This document shows, piece by piece, positions 20,301-27,751 of a DNA stretch of 64,000 bases. Each line of letters starts with the position of its first letter. Position 1 is the stretch's first letter. Source of the stretch: Acidobacteriota bacterium. GTDB lineage: Bacteria; Acidobacteriota; Terriglobia; UBA7540. The stretch spans positions 61,764 to 125,763 of the forward strand of contig JAKCCV010000010.1 of assembly GCA_021838785.1 (NCBI GenBank), read 5' to 3'. The position numbers and the translations under genes are program-made. The notes below the pieces were generated by a model, which worked only from the letters and a program-made list of their open reading frames with translations, did no database searches and was not told the DNA's origin.

Positions 20301-20729
20301 CAAGGTTGGGTCAATCACTTCGCCCAAAGTCGCATCCGAGGTCCGCAGCGAAGGCGACTTTCCTTCGACGACAATTTGTTGGGTCGTATTGCCCACGACC
20401 AAACTAATGTCCAATCGTAGGACTTGGTTGACCGCCAGAACCAGCGAGCGAACTTCGGTTTGGAACCCCGTTGCGGTTACTTTGAGCCGGTAATTTCCGG
20501 GAATGACCGCTGCAAACTCATAATAGCCGTCGGCATTGGTCGTCGTCTGGCGCGCTAATCCGGTGTCGGTTGATCTCAATTGGAGTTTGGCCCCGGGCAC
20601 GGCCGCAGCTTGAGCATCCAGCACCTCGCCGTTCAACGTCGCCATGTTGACCTGCGCCCGCCCTGAAAGAGGTAAGAAGAATACCCCCAGCACAGCAACC
20701 CATCCCAGCCGTTTACCAATGATTTTCAT
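17343..20729 (-). CDS. Oar-like TonB-dependent outer-membrane receptor
   Basis: The 1128-residue predicted outer-membrane protein has a cleavable signal (MKIIGKRLGWVAVLGVFFLP). A carboxypeptidase-regulatory-like beta-sandwich follows (about 28-110: NMATLNGEVLDAQAAAVPGA). Then come a plug (LPLDGRHILDLAILAPTAV, GSYSAEFGGGGGAQVNMITR) and a long beta-barrel ending in an aromatic C-terminus (QLSGRISF). This architecture is typical of Acidobacteriota, where such receptors are numerous and substrates mostly unknown. The start at 20729 was chosen over the upstream GTG/ATG since the signal begins there and GGAG lies upstream. It is preceded by a 598-nt non-coding region. Confidence 0.93.
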   Translation of the reverse strand: MKIIGKRLGWVAVLGVFFLPLSGRAQVNMATLNGEVLDAQAAAVPGAKLQLRSTDTGLARQTTTNADGYYEFAAVIPGNYRLKVTATGFQTEVRSLVLAVNQVLRLDISLVVGNTTQQIVVEGKSPSLRTSDATLGEVIDPTLTEQLPLDGRHILDLAILAPTAVPNMDMGVQDGNQLQLYWRPGQGTEFTAAGDRANANYYLLDGTTDSDPTFWTLSLSPSPDAIREFKVQTGSYSAEFGGGGGAQVNMITRSGTNQLHGTVYEYLRNTALDARVWNANNVPHLVQNQFGASLGGPIQKNKTFFFVNYEGFRFSNQVYQIETVPTAAEREGNFSQSGQRIYNPFSATSNPNFNPNQPVSPSNPQLIRAAFSNNIIPPSMMSPVALQVLQHVPLPNLSSSSAMGGMGMGPMSGGSDSNNYLDVRTATQPWNQATFRVDHNFGKGDSFFTRYSLEHESGFTPVNLPGFGLFDDNLAQNLTVSYTHIFSPTMINNLSFGLSRLSMHEYSQNNFTHDYVTQLGIQGLSWGGKGAWGMPYFNIQGYSPVGDSYVATPVQDWDTFLQVEDTWSWQVGHHSLTMGSGVLPFFWPMWGFFETRGFYQFTPGFTTRTASNDSTGSGLASFLLGLPVVKQRQAGVPSMNLRQWYGNAFIEDDWRVTDATTLDLGLRYEYMSALSDTEEPGANLLFRNGKLYAFVGGQAGMPRGLWYPNDLNFAPRFGFAHQIRSLGLVLRGGFGVFYTPVDMNTWCNQRHNLPYVFPETQQSDNYIPSLFGFNFGAPVMGKTVVSFAALDPHSPPQYINQWSFTVQKALPGRVVLEVGYQGSRGFHLQRAHLINNAPPGPGPIQPRRPYKTITFLAGTSFVGDNPENFAIESTTFPVSAINYLENTADSWYDAGWIDVRREFQNGITFLTNYTWSKSLTDAPDFRSAMMQPAIPQNNSDLRAEKGLNGMDVPQRFVASVVYRIPGWGQSSWLHHLTSGWTLGSIFSAESGMPFTISVFGDTANAGTLLGQNPIRANVTGAPLFPAGTRTTAKWFNLAAFAAPHPYTFGNAGVNTVFGPGFVDLDQAVQREFALTERVRFILRAEAFNALNHSNWGEPNNYVNTPQFGTITMAQGPGREIQLSGRISF

Positions 20730-21044
20730 ATGCCACCATCTCCTTCGGAGCAATCTCTGCGCAGGGAATCAAGCCGACAGCCTTGGGGCTCGCGTGGCGC
20801 TCGTGCCGTTTGGCCCACGCGCGCTCAGCCAAAGAGCTCGTCCTTCCCGATGCCTGTAAGTAACGTGCTACCCTGCGGGACCCGACGCGAAATTCAAAGA
20901 AAGCGGCCTAAGTCTAAGAATGTGACGGGAATCATGCAATACAAGGCACGCTGGGGGACGACAGTTTTATTGAACTAATTTCCAAGCAGAAATGTATTAG
21001 CCAGGCTTCCGCGACCGACCACTGAGACAGCACGGGGGCTGCGC
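20730..21044. other. Non-coding region upstream of the Oar-like receptor gene
   Basis: This is the promoter-side half of the 598-nt gap between the receptor start and the MoaD-like gene. The ORFs over it have no protein-like features. I see no strong promoter on the minus strand. On the plus strand, a weak TTGAAC...TATTAG pair has a 19-nt spacer around 20980-21010. The rest of the gap is described as a candidate ncRNA. Confidence 0.4.
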
Positions 21045-21292
21045 TGGAGCCCGACGGCTTTGGATGCCCAGGCTCCATCCTCGCAAAGCAAAAACCTCTT
21101 GAAAATTCTCGCTGGAAGAGGTAAGAAGATAAGTGAGGAAGGTGGTATGACTCCACCGGGCTCAGAATCCAAATCGGGTTAACCGAAACACCGCTCTTGC
21201 GGTGTGTGCCGTGGGCGGCGCTCCGCGGACGCTGCCACGGCAGGAAAACAAATGTGTGAATGGGGAGCAATCGAGTGCTCCCCATTTTTATT
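21045..21292 (+). ncRNA. Candidate structured non-coding RNA (unidentified)
   Basis: Six consecutive perfect-stem hairpins occupy this gene-free stretch: 21045-21077 (7-bp stem), 21094-21122 (7 bp), 21141-21157 (5 bp), 21188-21205 (7 bp, TCTT loop), 21207-21242 (8 bp) and 21259-21286 (11 bp). The last is followed by a T-run and so reads as a plus-strand intrinsic terminator, yet no plus-strand gene precedes it. I could not match it to 6S RNA, RNase P, tmRNA, SRP RNA or a known riboswitch by eye. The strand is inferred from the terminator only. Confidence 0.35.
21259..21292 (+). terminator. Strong intrinsic terminator
   Basis: An 11-bp perfect stem (21259-21269 with 21276-21286), 6-nt loop ATCGAG, followed by TTTTATTCTTT on the plus strand. 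The minus side lacks a comparable T-run directly after the stem. It may also attenuate minus-strand transcription leaving the MoaD-like gene. Confidence 0.75.
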
Positions 21293-21327
21293 CTTTGGAA
21301 AGCCCTTCTGCCGCGACCTCAGTTTCT

Positions 21328-21624
21328 TTAACCCCCGGCTATTGCCGCAATGATGAGCAGCGGCTCCGCGCCGCTTGCCACGGCATCGGGCAGCGGAGCG
21401 TCGGGCGATTCGTGCGAGACGTCTTCCGAGCAGGCAAAGAACCGAATAAATGCCCGGCGTTGGCCCGTTGCGTGATCGCGCATCGTTCCGCAGAGGACGG
21501 GATAACGGTTTTCGAGCGTATCCAGCACCGAGCACAGCGTCACGGGACCCGAAACATTGAGCTCGACTTCGCCGTCAATCTTGGCCAGCGTCCGGAGATG
21601 TTGAGGAAGCACGACGCGAATCAT
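21328..21624 (-). CDS. MoaD/ThiS-family beta-grasp protein ending in Gly-Gly
   Basis: A 98-residue ubiquitin-like (beta-grasp) sulfur-carrier-type protein. It starts [20 protein letters not shown], contains [15 protein letters not shown] as in MoaD-like folds, and ends [12 protein letters not shown]. The C-terminal diglycine is the thiocarboxylation or adenylation site in sulfur carriers. The ATG overlaps the TGA of the upstream BNR-repeat gene by 4 nt (ATGA), so the two are translationally coupled. No E1-like partner is adjacent. Which pathway it serves is unknown; its genomic pairing with a BNR protein suggests a function other than molybdopterin synthesis. Confidence 0.85.
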   Translation of the reverse strand: MIRVVLPQHLRTLAKIDGEVELNVSGPVTLCSVLDTLENRYPVLCGTMRDHATGQRRAFIRFFACSEDVSHESPDAPLPDAVASGAEPLLIIAAIAGG

Positions 21625-22805
21625 GGCAGCGCCTGCGCCTCCACCGAAAGTACTTTGGGCAGATCGCGTACGATAGGGGCCCAGGTGTCGCCGCCGTCGG
21701 AGGAGGCGTACACCTGCCCGCCGGTGGTGCCGAAATACACGCCGCACGGCTCGAGAGAATCCACGGACATGGCGTCGCGCAGCACGTTGACGTAACAATG
21801 AGATTGCGGCAAACCTTGGGTCAGCGGTTCCCACTCGTTGCCGCCCGAGCGGCTGCGGTAAACGCGCAGCTTTCCCTCCGGCGGAACGCGGCCGGCTTCG
21901 CCGTCAATTGGAATGATGTAAACCGTGTTGGGCTCGTGCGCGTGAACATCAATCGGAAAACCGAAGTCGGTAGGCAAGTTGCCTCGAACCTCGTGCCACA
22001 GGTCGCCGGCGTTGTCGCTCCGCAAGGCGCCGCCCCCGTTGTGCAACTGCATGAAGAGCACGTCGGGGCGCGACGGGTGCATGGCGATGTGGTGGACGCA
22101 GTAGCCGACCTCGGCGTTTGGGTCGGGCAGGTAAGGAGACTTGAGGCCGCGGTTGATCGGCTTCCACGTTTTGCCACCGTCGTCCGTGCGAAACGCCCCG
22201 GCGGCAGAGATGGCAACAAAGATCCGGTTCGGATTGTCAGGGTCGAGGATGATGGTGTGCAAGCACATGCCGCCCGCGCCCGGCTGCCATTGCGGGCCGG
22301 TTCCGTGGCCGCGCAAGCCAGCGAGTTCTCGCCAGGTGTGCCCGCCGTCGGTCGAGCGGAACAGCGCCGCGTCTTCCACCCCGGCGTAAACCGTGTCGGG
22401 ATCCCTCGGTGACGGTTCCAAGTGCCACACTCGCTTGAATTCCCAGGGGTGCTGCGTGCCGTCGTACCACTGATGCGTGGTGAGCGGCTTGCCCGTTTCG
22501 GCGGAAGTGTCATAGACAAATCGGTTGCTCTCGCCCCTGGGCATGCCTTGGGGCGACGTCGTCACGCCGCCGCCCGGCGTTTCCCACGTCTTTCCGCCAT
22601 CGCTTGAGCGCTGAATCACTTGCCCGAACCAGCCGCTCGACTGCGACGCATAAACGCGATTCGGATCGGCGGGCGAGCCTTTCATGTGGTAAATCTCCCA
22701 GCCCCGGAAAAATGGCCCGCTCACATCCCAGTTTTTCCGTTTGCCGTCCGCGGTCAGAATAAAAGCTCCCTTGCTCGTGCCCACCAGAACCCGTACTTTG
22801 CTCAT
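21621..22805 (-). CDS. WD40/YVTN/BNR-like beta-propeller protein (exo-sialidase-like fold)
   Basis: The 394-residue protein is built of BNR/sortilin-type repeats. Each carries an S-x-D-x-G-x-T-W box, seen as [45 protein letters not shown] and [11 protein letters not shown]. It lacks a signal peptide (starts [20 protein letters not shown]), so it is probably cytoplasmic despite its resemblance to secreted sialidase propellers. Catalytic sialidase residues cannot be assigned from sequence alone. SD AAGGAG precedes the ATG. It is coupled by ATGA overlap to the MoaD-like gene. Automated annotation would call it exo-alpha-sialidase, which is probably wrong. Confidence 0.85.
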   Translation of the reverse strand: MSKVRVLVGTSKGAFILTADGKRKNWDVSGPFFRGWEIYHMKGSPADPNRVYASQSSGWFGQVIQRSSDGGKTWETPGGGVTTSPQGMPRGESNRFVYDTSAETGKPLTTHQWYDGTQHPWEFKRVWHLEPSPRDPDTVYAGVEDAALFRSTDGGHTWRELAGLRGHGTGPQWQPGAGGMCLHTIILDPDNPNRIFVAISAAGAFRTDDGGKTWKPINRGLKSPYLPDPNAEVGYCVHHIAMHPSRPDVLFMQLHNGGGALRSDNAGDLWHEVRGNLPTDFGFPIDVHAHEPNTVYIIPIDGEAGRVPPEGKLRVYRSRSGGNEWEPLTQGLPQSHCYVNVLRDAMSVDSLEPCGVYFGTTGGQVYASSDGGDTWAPIVRDLPKVLSVEAQALP

Positions 22806-22838
22806 GAGTCGCTCCTTTTCTGCGATATACTACCCACT

Positions 22839-23117
22839 ATGGATGTTGAAAAAACCATGGAGTTTATTCTCAACGTGCAGGCCCGGCTTGAAGCCTCGGC
22901 CCACCAGCACGAAGAGCGGCTCGCCAAGTTGGAGTCTTCGATGGCGACCGTCACCGACTTGGTCGGCCGTCTGGCCCAGGCCGAAATCACCCTTGCCGAG
23001 CGGGTGGCCGCCGGTTTTCAAGAGCTCCGCGAAATTCAGGCTGCTACCGAATACAAACTCAACGCCCTCATTGATACCGTGGATAAGCTGGTCCGCGGCA
23101 ACGGACACCAGGCTTAG
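22839..23117 (+). CDS. Small coiled-coil protein, unknown function
   Basis: A 92-residue product that is almost entirely predicted helix with heptad-like spacing (MEFILNVQARLEASAHQHEE, LAKLESSMATVTDLVGRLAQ, NALIDTVDKLVRGNG). No family is recognised with confidence; similar small DUF-type coiled coils are common in this phylum. The ATG at 22839 lacks a Shine-Dalgarno sequence. A TATACT -10-like box ends 7 nt before it, which would place the transcript start at or next to the ATG, so the mRNA may be leaderless. It is divergent from the BNR/MoaD pair (33 nt between start codons). Confidence 0.65.
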   Translation: MDVEKTMEFILNVQARLEASAHQHEERLAKLESSMATVTDLVGRLAQAEITLAERVAAGFQELREIQAATEYKLNALIDTVDKLVRGNGHQA

Positions 23118-23267
23118 TCATCCCAATAAACCCCGCTTCAGGAATCGGCTCACTCCCCTCCTCACCGCCGGCAGAACGGGCCATGTGCCTAATCCCTCCG
23201 CGGTGCTCCATGAATTCGTTGGCAGCTCCCGACGGCCTGAGACGGTTCCCCGAGTGTCGCCCCGAAG

Positions 23268-23678
23268 CTACGCTGCCTCGCCGCAGTTGATCATCCACGG
23301 GATGCCGAAGCGATCTACAAGCATTCCGAAGCGTTGCGCCCAGAATGTCTTTTGAATGGGCATCGTGACCTGGCCGCCTTCGGCCAGCACCTGGAACAGG
23401 CGCTCCGCCTCCGTCGGCTCTTTGATTTCAAGCGACAAGGAAAAGCCCTGGGGCTTCTGAAAATGGTCTGGCGGAGCGTCCGCTCCCATCACGAGCGCGT
23501 CTCCAATCCGAATCGTCGCGTGAATGATCTTCTTGCGCCACTCCGGAGGCATTCTCTCAGCCATCGGAGAGTCTGCGTAAGTCATCATGAACTGAATCTT
23601 ACCGCCTAAAGATCCTTCGTAAAACTTGAAGGCTTCCTCGCATTGACCCTTGAAGTTAAGATGAGGGACCAGTTGCAT
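23268..23678 (-). CDS. VOC-superfamily (PhnB-like) protein
   Basis: A 136-residue protein of the glyoxalase/bleomycin-resistance/dioxygenase fold, PhnB-like (often misnamed 3-demethylubiquinone-9 3-methyltransferase). Landmarks are LVPHLNFKGQCEEAFKFYEG at the N-terminus, the ADSPMAERMPPEWRKKIIHA segment, GDALVMGADAPP, and the C-terminal QKTFWAQRFGMLVDRFGIPW motif. The substrate is unknown. AAGGAG lies upstream of the ATG. It follows the HxlR regulator gene by 118 nt on the same strand, so it is probably under that regulator's control. Confidence 0.9.
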   Translation of the reverse strand: MQLVPHLNFKGQCEEAFKFYEGSLGGKIQFMMTYADSPMAERMPPEWRKKIIHATIRIGDALVMGADAPPDHFQKPQGFSLSLEIKEPTEAERLFQVLAEGGQVTMPIQKTFWAQRFGMLVDRFGIPWMINCGEAA

Positions 23679-23796
23679 GGCACGCTCCTTGAGAGAACGA
23701 ATGGACTACCTTAATCAACACGTTCGTCGCCGTTGGCTGTCGGGCGTGGGGCGGGCATCGCGCCCGTGCACCAACACGGCCAAGATGGCCTCGCCC

Positions 23797-24255
23797 CTAC
23801 GGCCAAATCCATTGACCCTTCACTTGCAACGGTCTTGCATCGTGTTCTTGCCAGCGGCGTCGGACTTCGGCCAGAACCTGCTCACGGTTCTTCGCCATCT
23901 GTTCAACGAGGGCGCAGGAGACCCCGCTCGCCTCGTGCCGTGCCCCCCAAATCAGCAACTCGAGCAGCACGGGCGCCAGGTCAATGCCCTTCTCCGTCAG
24001 CCGATAATTCACTTTTCGCCGCCTTGCGGTCGCAGCCTTGCGGGTGAGGAGACCTGCCGCCTCGAGTCGTCGCAATCGGTCCGTTAGAATATTGGTCGCA
24101 ATTCCTTCTCCCGATTGCTGAAACTCCTTGAAGGTTCGGAACCCGCGAACCATCAAATCGCGGATAATCAGCAGCGACCAGCGATCCCCAAAGATTTCGA
24201 GCGAAAGGCTGACCGGACAGCCCGATCGCCTCTTATGCCTACGCTTTCCCTGCAC
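23797..24255 (-). CDS. HxlR-family winged-helix transcriptional regulator
   Basis: DNA-binding regulator of the HxlR/YodB type. The 152-residue protein shows the family pattern CPVSLSLEIFGDRWSLLIIR, FRTFKEFQQSGEGIATNILT, RLRRLEAAGLLTRK and a wing with VNYRLTEKGIDLAPVLLELL. A single Cys near the N-terminus (RRSGCPVS) is where redox-sensing members carry their reactive thiol. The GTG at 24255 is preferred to the TTG at 24261 for spacing to AAGG. A 17-bp perfect inverted repeat lies just upstream (24278-24294). The likely target is itself plus the downstream VOC gene. Confidence 0.92.
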   Translation of the reverse strand: MQGKRRHKRRSGCPVSLSLEIFGDRWSLLIIRDLMVRGFRTFKEFQQSGEGIATNILTDRLRRLEAAGLLTRKAATARRRKVNYRLTEKGIDLAPVLLELLIWGARHEASGVSCALVEQMAKNREQVLAEVRRRWQEHDARPLQVKGQWIWP

Positions 24256-24277
24256 CGCCAAAGACCTTAAGACAGAA

Positions 24278-24294
24278 ACTTGCTAAATGCAAGT
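24278..24294. promoter_or_regulatory. Candidate HxlR operator
   Basis: A 6-5-6 perfect inverted repeat (ACTTGC, five A/T bases, GCAAGT) lies 22 nt upstream of the HxlR start. Its size, symmetry and A/T centre resemble operators of YodB/HxlR regulators. Autoregulation is inferred. Confidence 0.55.
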
Positions 24295-24485
24295 AAAATT
24301 TTCAAGCGTAACCGCGCGCCCGGGCCCAGAGGCCATTCAGGGCTCCAACGAAAACATCCCCTGGCGGGTAGCATCGTAACTTTGCTCATCCGCATCGAAG
24401 AGAGGGCAGAGAATCTTTGACGGGACGAAACATGCATGGCATAATGGGTGCAATGCCCGAGTCCCGCGGAGGCGATGCGAACATC

Positions 24486-26609
24486 ATGAAACACCAGGTA
24501 AAAGTTTGGGCGCTCGGACTGAGCGTCTTTTTGTTAGGAACGGCGGCGCGCGCGGCGGCGCAGATGAATCCGCCCCAACTGCCCAATCCATCCGTCTCCG
24601 CGCCCTCGACGGGAGCCTCCACGGCATCGCCCAGCAAGCAGTCGCAGGCGGTGCCCGACCATGCGGCGGCCTACTATCATTACATGCTGGCGCGACGTTA
24701 CGAGGAGTTGGCCGGAATTTACAACCGGAGTGATTACATCGAGAGGGCCATTGCCGAATATCAGCAGGCGATTCAGGCCGATCCGAGCTCTTTGTTCCTT
24801 AAGGTTGAGTTGGCAGGGCTTTACGCTCGGGTCCGCCGTATTGCGGACGCGATTCAGGAGGCCAAGGCGGTCCTCAAGGTCAACCCCGACGATGTGGAGG
24901 CGCACCGGCTGTTGGCCCAGATTTACGCTGAGAGCCTTGGCCAGCCCCAAACCAACGCCGGAATGGCGCAAACCCTGCTGGAGGCGATCCGGCAGTACCA
25001 AGCCGTCACGCGGCTCGATCCCAAGGATTTGGAGTCGGCGCTTATCCTGGGCCGCCTTTACAAACTCAACAATCAGCCTGCCAAAGCGCAGGCCGTTTTT
25101 CAGCGCGTCCTCACCAACCATCCCAATTCCCGCGCCGCCATTTTTCAGCTCGCCCAACTCTATGGCGAGAAGGGTGAGTTCCGTCAGACCATCCAGCTTC
25201 TGAAAAAGATCCCCGAAGATGAGATGGACCCAGGGTTGCTCGGAATGCTCGGTTATGCGCAGGCGCAAGTGGGTGACTACGGAAGCGCCGAAGCCTCCTA
25301 CCAGCGGGCCTTGCAACTTGACCCCAGCAATCAAGCCATTCGCCGTGCCTATGCCGAGGCGCTTCTGGCGAGCGGCCAGCTTGACCCGGCGCGCGCCCAA
25401 CTCGAACAACTGCTAAAAGCCGATCCCGAGGACGGGGCCACCTACGTTCGCTTGGCCGAGCTTGAGCGCGAAGAGGGGCATTTTAACCGAGCCCGGGAAA
25501 ATTTAGTTCGCGCCAAAGGACTCTCTCCGGACAGCTTGGACGTCACTTATCAGACGGCGATTCTGGATCACGTCGTGGGGCAGGATGACCAGGCCATTGC
25601 GCTGCTGAACCAGCTTCTCCATCAAACCCAAAATCCGAACCAACAGTACACCCTGGCCGCAGCCAGCAATCGCGCCCTCTTCTTGGAGCGTTTAGGGCTG
25701 ATTTACCGTTCTGAGGAGAAGTACGATCAAGCCCTGGCTGAGTTCCGCCAAATCACGCAGCTAGGCCAGACGTTAGCGCCGCGAGGCGAGGCCCTCATCG
25801 TGGAAACGCTCCGGCTGGCGCATCGGCGCCATCAGGCTGACCAAGAATTGAAGGCGGCCCTCAAGAAATATCCCAAGGACCAATCGCTGAAGATGTTGCA
25901 GGCTTCCTATCTGGGCGAGCAGGGGCATGTCCAGCAAGCCATTGGGATCTTGCACAAGATGCTCGCTGGCACTCCCCAAGACCGCAACGTCTATCTGGCG
26001 ATGGCGCAGGTCTATTCCCAAGCCAAGCGCTATCCGGAGGCCCAGGCCGCCATTCAGAAAGCCCTCACGCTCAGCTCCAAGCCTGCTGACCAGGAATATG
26101 CCTTGTTCATGCTGGGGGCGGTTTACGATAGCGAGAAAAAATACGATTTGGCGGAGCAAACCTTCAAAAAGGTTCTGCAACAAGATCCGTTGAACGACGC
26201 GGCGGACAATTACCTCGGCTACATGTTGGCGGACCGCGGCATTCGATTGCACGAGTCGCTCGAATACATCAAGAAAGCCGTGGCCCTGAAACCGAATAAC
26301 GGCGCTTACCTGGACAGCCTGGGCTGGGCCTACTACAAGCTGAAGCGGTACAACCAAGCCCGCGCTCCGCTCGAGAAGGCGGTCCAGTTGCTCTCTGACG
26401 ACCCGACCATCCGCATGCACATGGGTTACGTTTACCTGAAGCTCGGCATGAAGACCCAAGCCCGCGATGAGTGGGAAAAGGCGCTGGAGTATTGGCACCA
26501 TTCGCTCTCCAGCGATTTCACCACCAAAGACGCCGAAAAGCTCCGCAAGGCATTGCACACGTTGAATGCGGCGCTTGGAAAAAAGAAGCCCGCTGCCCAT
26601 TCGAATTAA
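24486..26609 (+). CDS. Exported tetratricopeptide-repeat protein
   Basis: A 707-residue protein with a signal peptide (MKHQVKVWALGLSVFLLGTA, cleavage near AAAQ), a proline/serine-rich linker, and about 15 TPR units covering the rest. Examples are IERAIAEYQQAIQADPSSLF, YGSAEASYQRALQLDPSN and AEQTFKKVLQQDPLND. It is a protein-interaction scaffold, probably periplasmic. The start at 24486 was chosen because the signal peptide begins there; the upstream in-frame ATGs would add a polar leader before it. It precedes ispE by 45 nt in the same direction. No catalytic domain is seen. Confidence 0.85.
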   Translation: MKHQVKVWALGLSVFLLGTAARAAAQMNPPQLPNPSVSAPSTGASTASPSKQSQAVPDHAAAYYHYMLARRYEELAGIYNRSDYIERAIAEYQQAIQADPSSLFLKVELAGLYARVRRIADAIQEAKAVLKVNPDDVEAHRLLAQIYAESLGQPQTNAGMAQTLLEAIRQYQAVTRLDPKDLESALILGRLYKLNNQPAKAQAVFQRVLTNHPNSRAAIFQLAQLYGEKGEFRQTIQLLKKIPEDEMDPGLLGMLGYAQAQVGDYGSAEASYQRALQLDPSNQAIRRAYAEALLASGQLDPARAQLEQLLKADPEDGATYVRLAELEREEGHFNRARENLVRAKGLSPDSLDVTYQTAILDHVVGQDDQAIALLNQLLHQTQNPNQQYTLAAASNRALFLERLGLIYRSEEKYDQALAEFRQITQLGQTLAPRGEALIVETLRLAHRRHQADQELKAALKKYPKDQSLKMLQASYLGEQGHVQQAIGILHKMLAGTPQDRNVYLAMAQVYSQAKRYPEAQAAIQKALTLSSKPADQEYALFMLGAVYDSEKKYDLAEQTFKKVLQQDPLNDAADNYLGYMLADRGIRLHESLEYIKKAVALKPNNGAYLDSLGWAYYKLKRYNQARAPLEKAVQLLSDDPTIRMHMGYVYLKLGMKTQARDEWEKALEYWHHSLSSDFTTKDAEKLRKALHTLNAALGKKKPAAHSN

Positions 26610-26654
26610 ACCACCTTGCCCGTTGCTCAGGGCCGACCGCTGGGGTTCGACGGA

Positions 26655-27554
26655 GTGAGACGATCGGTTCGAATTCGGGCCTTCGCAAAAATCAATCTAT
26701 ATCTGAAAGTATTGGGACGGCGGCCGGATAACTATCACGAGCTGCGAACCGTTTATCAAACCGTGACGCTCGCCGACCGGTTGGAAATTCAACTCATCCC
26801 TCGCGGTCAGGCCATTGAGGTGGAGTGCGACGACCCACAAATCCCGAACGGCCCAGAAAATCTGGCGTATCAAGCGGCGCTGGCATGGCGGCACGCTCGA
26901 GGGTATCGGCGTGGGGTCCACATTAGCATCACGAAAAAAATTCCTGCCGGAGGTGGCCTGGGGGGCGGAAGCAGCGACGCCGCCGCGACGCTCTTAGGAC
27001 TGGAGCGGTTAACCGGCGACCGCCTTGGCCTGAACGTCCGTTTGAGGATGGCGGCTCGCCTTGGTTCCGACGTTCCCCTTTTTCTTTTGGGAGGTCGCGT
27101 CCTCGGCTGCGGCCGCGGGGAAGAGGTTTACCCCATGTCGGATTTGCCGTCTTCCCGTTGCTTGATTGTATTTCCGGGGTTCGGCATTTCAAGCTCGGCG
27201 GCTTTTAAGGAGCTTGGTGCGAGGTTGACGAAAAGCCAAAGGCGGTCTAAAATAGCTGTTTTTGGTACGCGGCCACTGTTTCCCCTCATGGAATGGGGAC
27301 CGGCCGAAAACGATTTCGAACCTCTCGTTTTCGCGAAGTGGCCAGAACTGGCGAGATTAAAGCGCCGGTTCATCCAGGCCGGAGCCGAAACTGCCTTGCT
27401 GACCGGCAGCGGTTCAGCGCTCTACGCTGTTTTCGATTCCGCCGAACAATTGGCTCGCGCCCGGCAGTATGTTCCGGCCGGGTGGAAGGTTTTCTCTTCG
27501 CGGACCTTGCCCCGCGCCGAATATTGGCACCGGTTGGTTGAAGAAGAGCCGTAA
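26655..27554 (+). CDS. ispE: 4-diphosphocytidyl-2-C-methyl-D-erythritol kinase
   Basis: ATP-dependent kinase of the non-mevalonate isoprenoid (MEP) pathway, GHMP kinase family. Motifs are AFAKINLYLKVLGRRPDNYH at the N-terminus, the GHMP ATP loop PAGGGLGGGSSDAAATL, and LTGSGSALYAVFDS near the C-terminus. The start is uncertain: the GTG at 26655 gives a normal N-terminus (299 residues), while a TTG at 26616 would add 13 residues without an SD sequence. It heads the conserved block ispE, tRNA-Gln, prs, rplY, pth. Confidence 0.94.
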   Translation: MRRSVRIRAFAKINLYLKVLGRRPDNYHELRTVYQTVTLADRLEIQLIPRGQAIEVECDDPQIPNGPENLAYQAALAWRHARGYRRGVHISITKKIPAGGGLGGGSSDAAATLLGLERLTGDRLGLNVRLRMAARLGSDVPLFLLGGRVLGCGRGEEVYPMSDLPSSRCLIVFPGFGISSSAAFKELGARLTKSQRRSKIAVFGTRPLFPLMEWGPAENDFEPLVFAKWPELARLKRRFIQAGAETALLTGSGSALYAVFDSAEQLARARQYVPAGWKVFSSRTLPRAEYWHRLVEEEP

Positions 27555-27642
27555 GGTGTTCGGAGTCGGCGCCCGAGAAGCAAGTGCCGGAGCTTGCTTG
27601 TCATCTCTTGACGGCCTGGCCTGCGAGGGGAATCCATGCGTT

Positions 27643-27716
27643 TGGGAGGTCGTCCAGTGGTAGGACACATGCCTTTGGAGCATGGAACCCTGGTTCGAAT
27701 CCAGGCCTCCCAGCCA
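27643..27716 (+). tRNA. tRNA-Gln (anticodon TTG)
   Basis: A complete cloverleaf: a 7-bp acceptor stem (27643-27649 with 27706-27712), a D arm with GTCC/GGAC, and an anticodon stem CATGC/GCATG with loop CTTTGGA (anticodon TTG). A T arm CCTGG-TTCGAAT-CCAGG and encoded CCA (27714-27716) complete it. The starting T-A acceptor pair fits glutamine tRNAs. Position between ispE and prs matches a conserved order in many bacteria. Confidence 0.97.
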
Positions 27717-27751
27717 AGCTGAGAAAAGTTTTCACCCGAGCGACTTTAAGG

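Noticed and set aside
20730..21327. Cobalamin riboswitch or other known RNA upstream of the TonB-dependent receptor
   Set aside because: The cobalamin-box sequence was not found, and the terminator points away from the receptor gene.
21621..22805. True exo-alpha-sialidase
   Set aside because: Only the BNR propeller signature is visible, with no signal peptide and no identifiable catalytic set.
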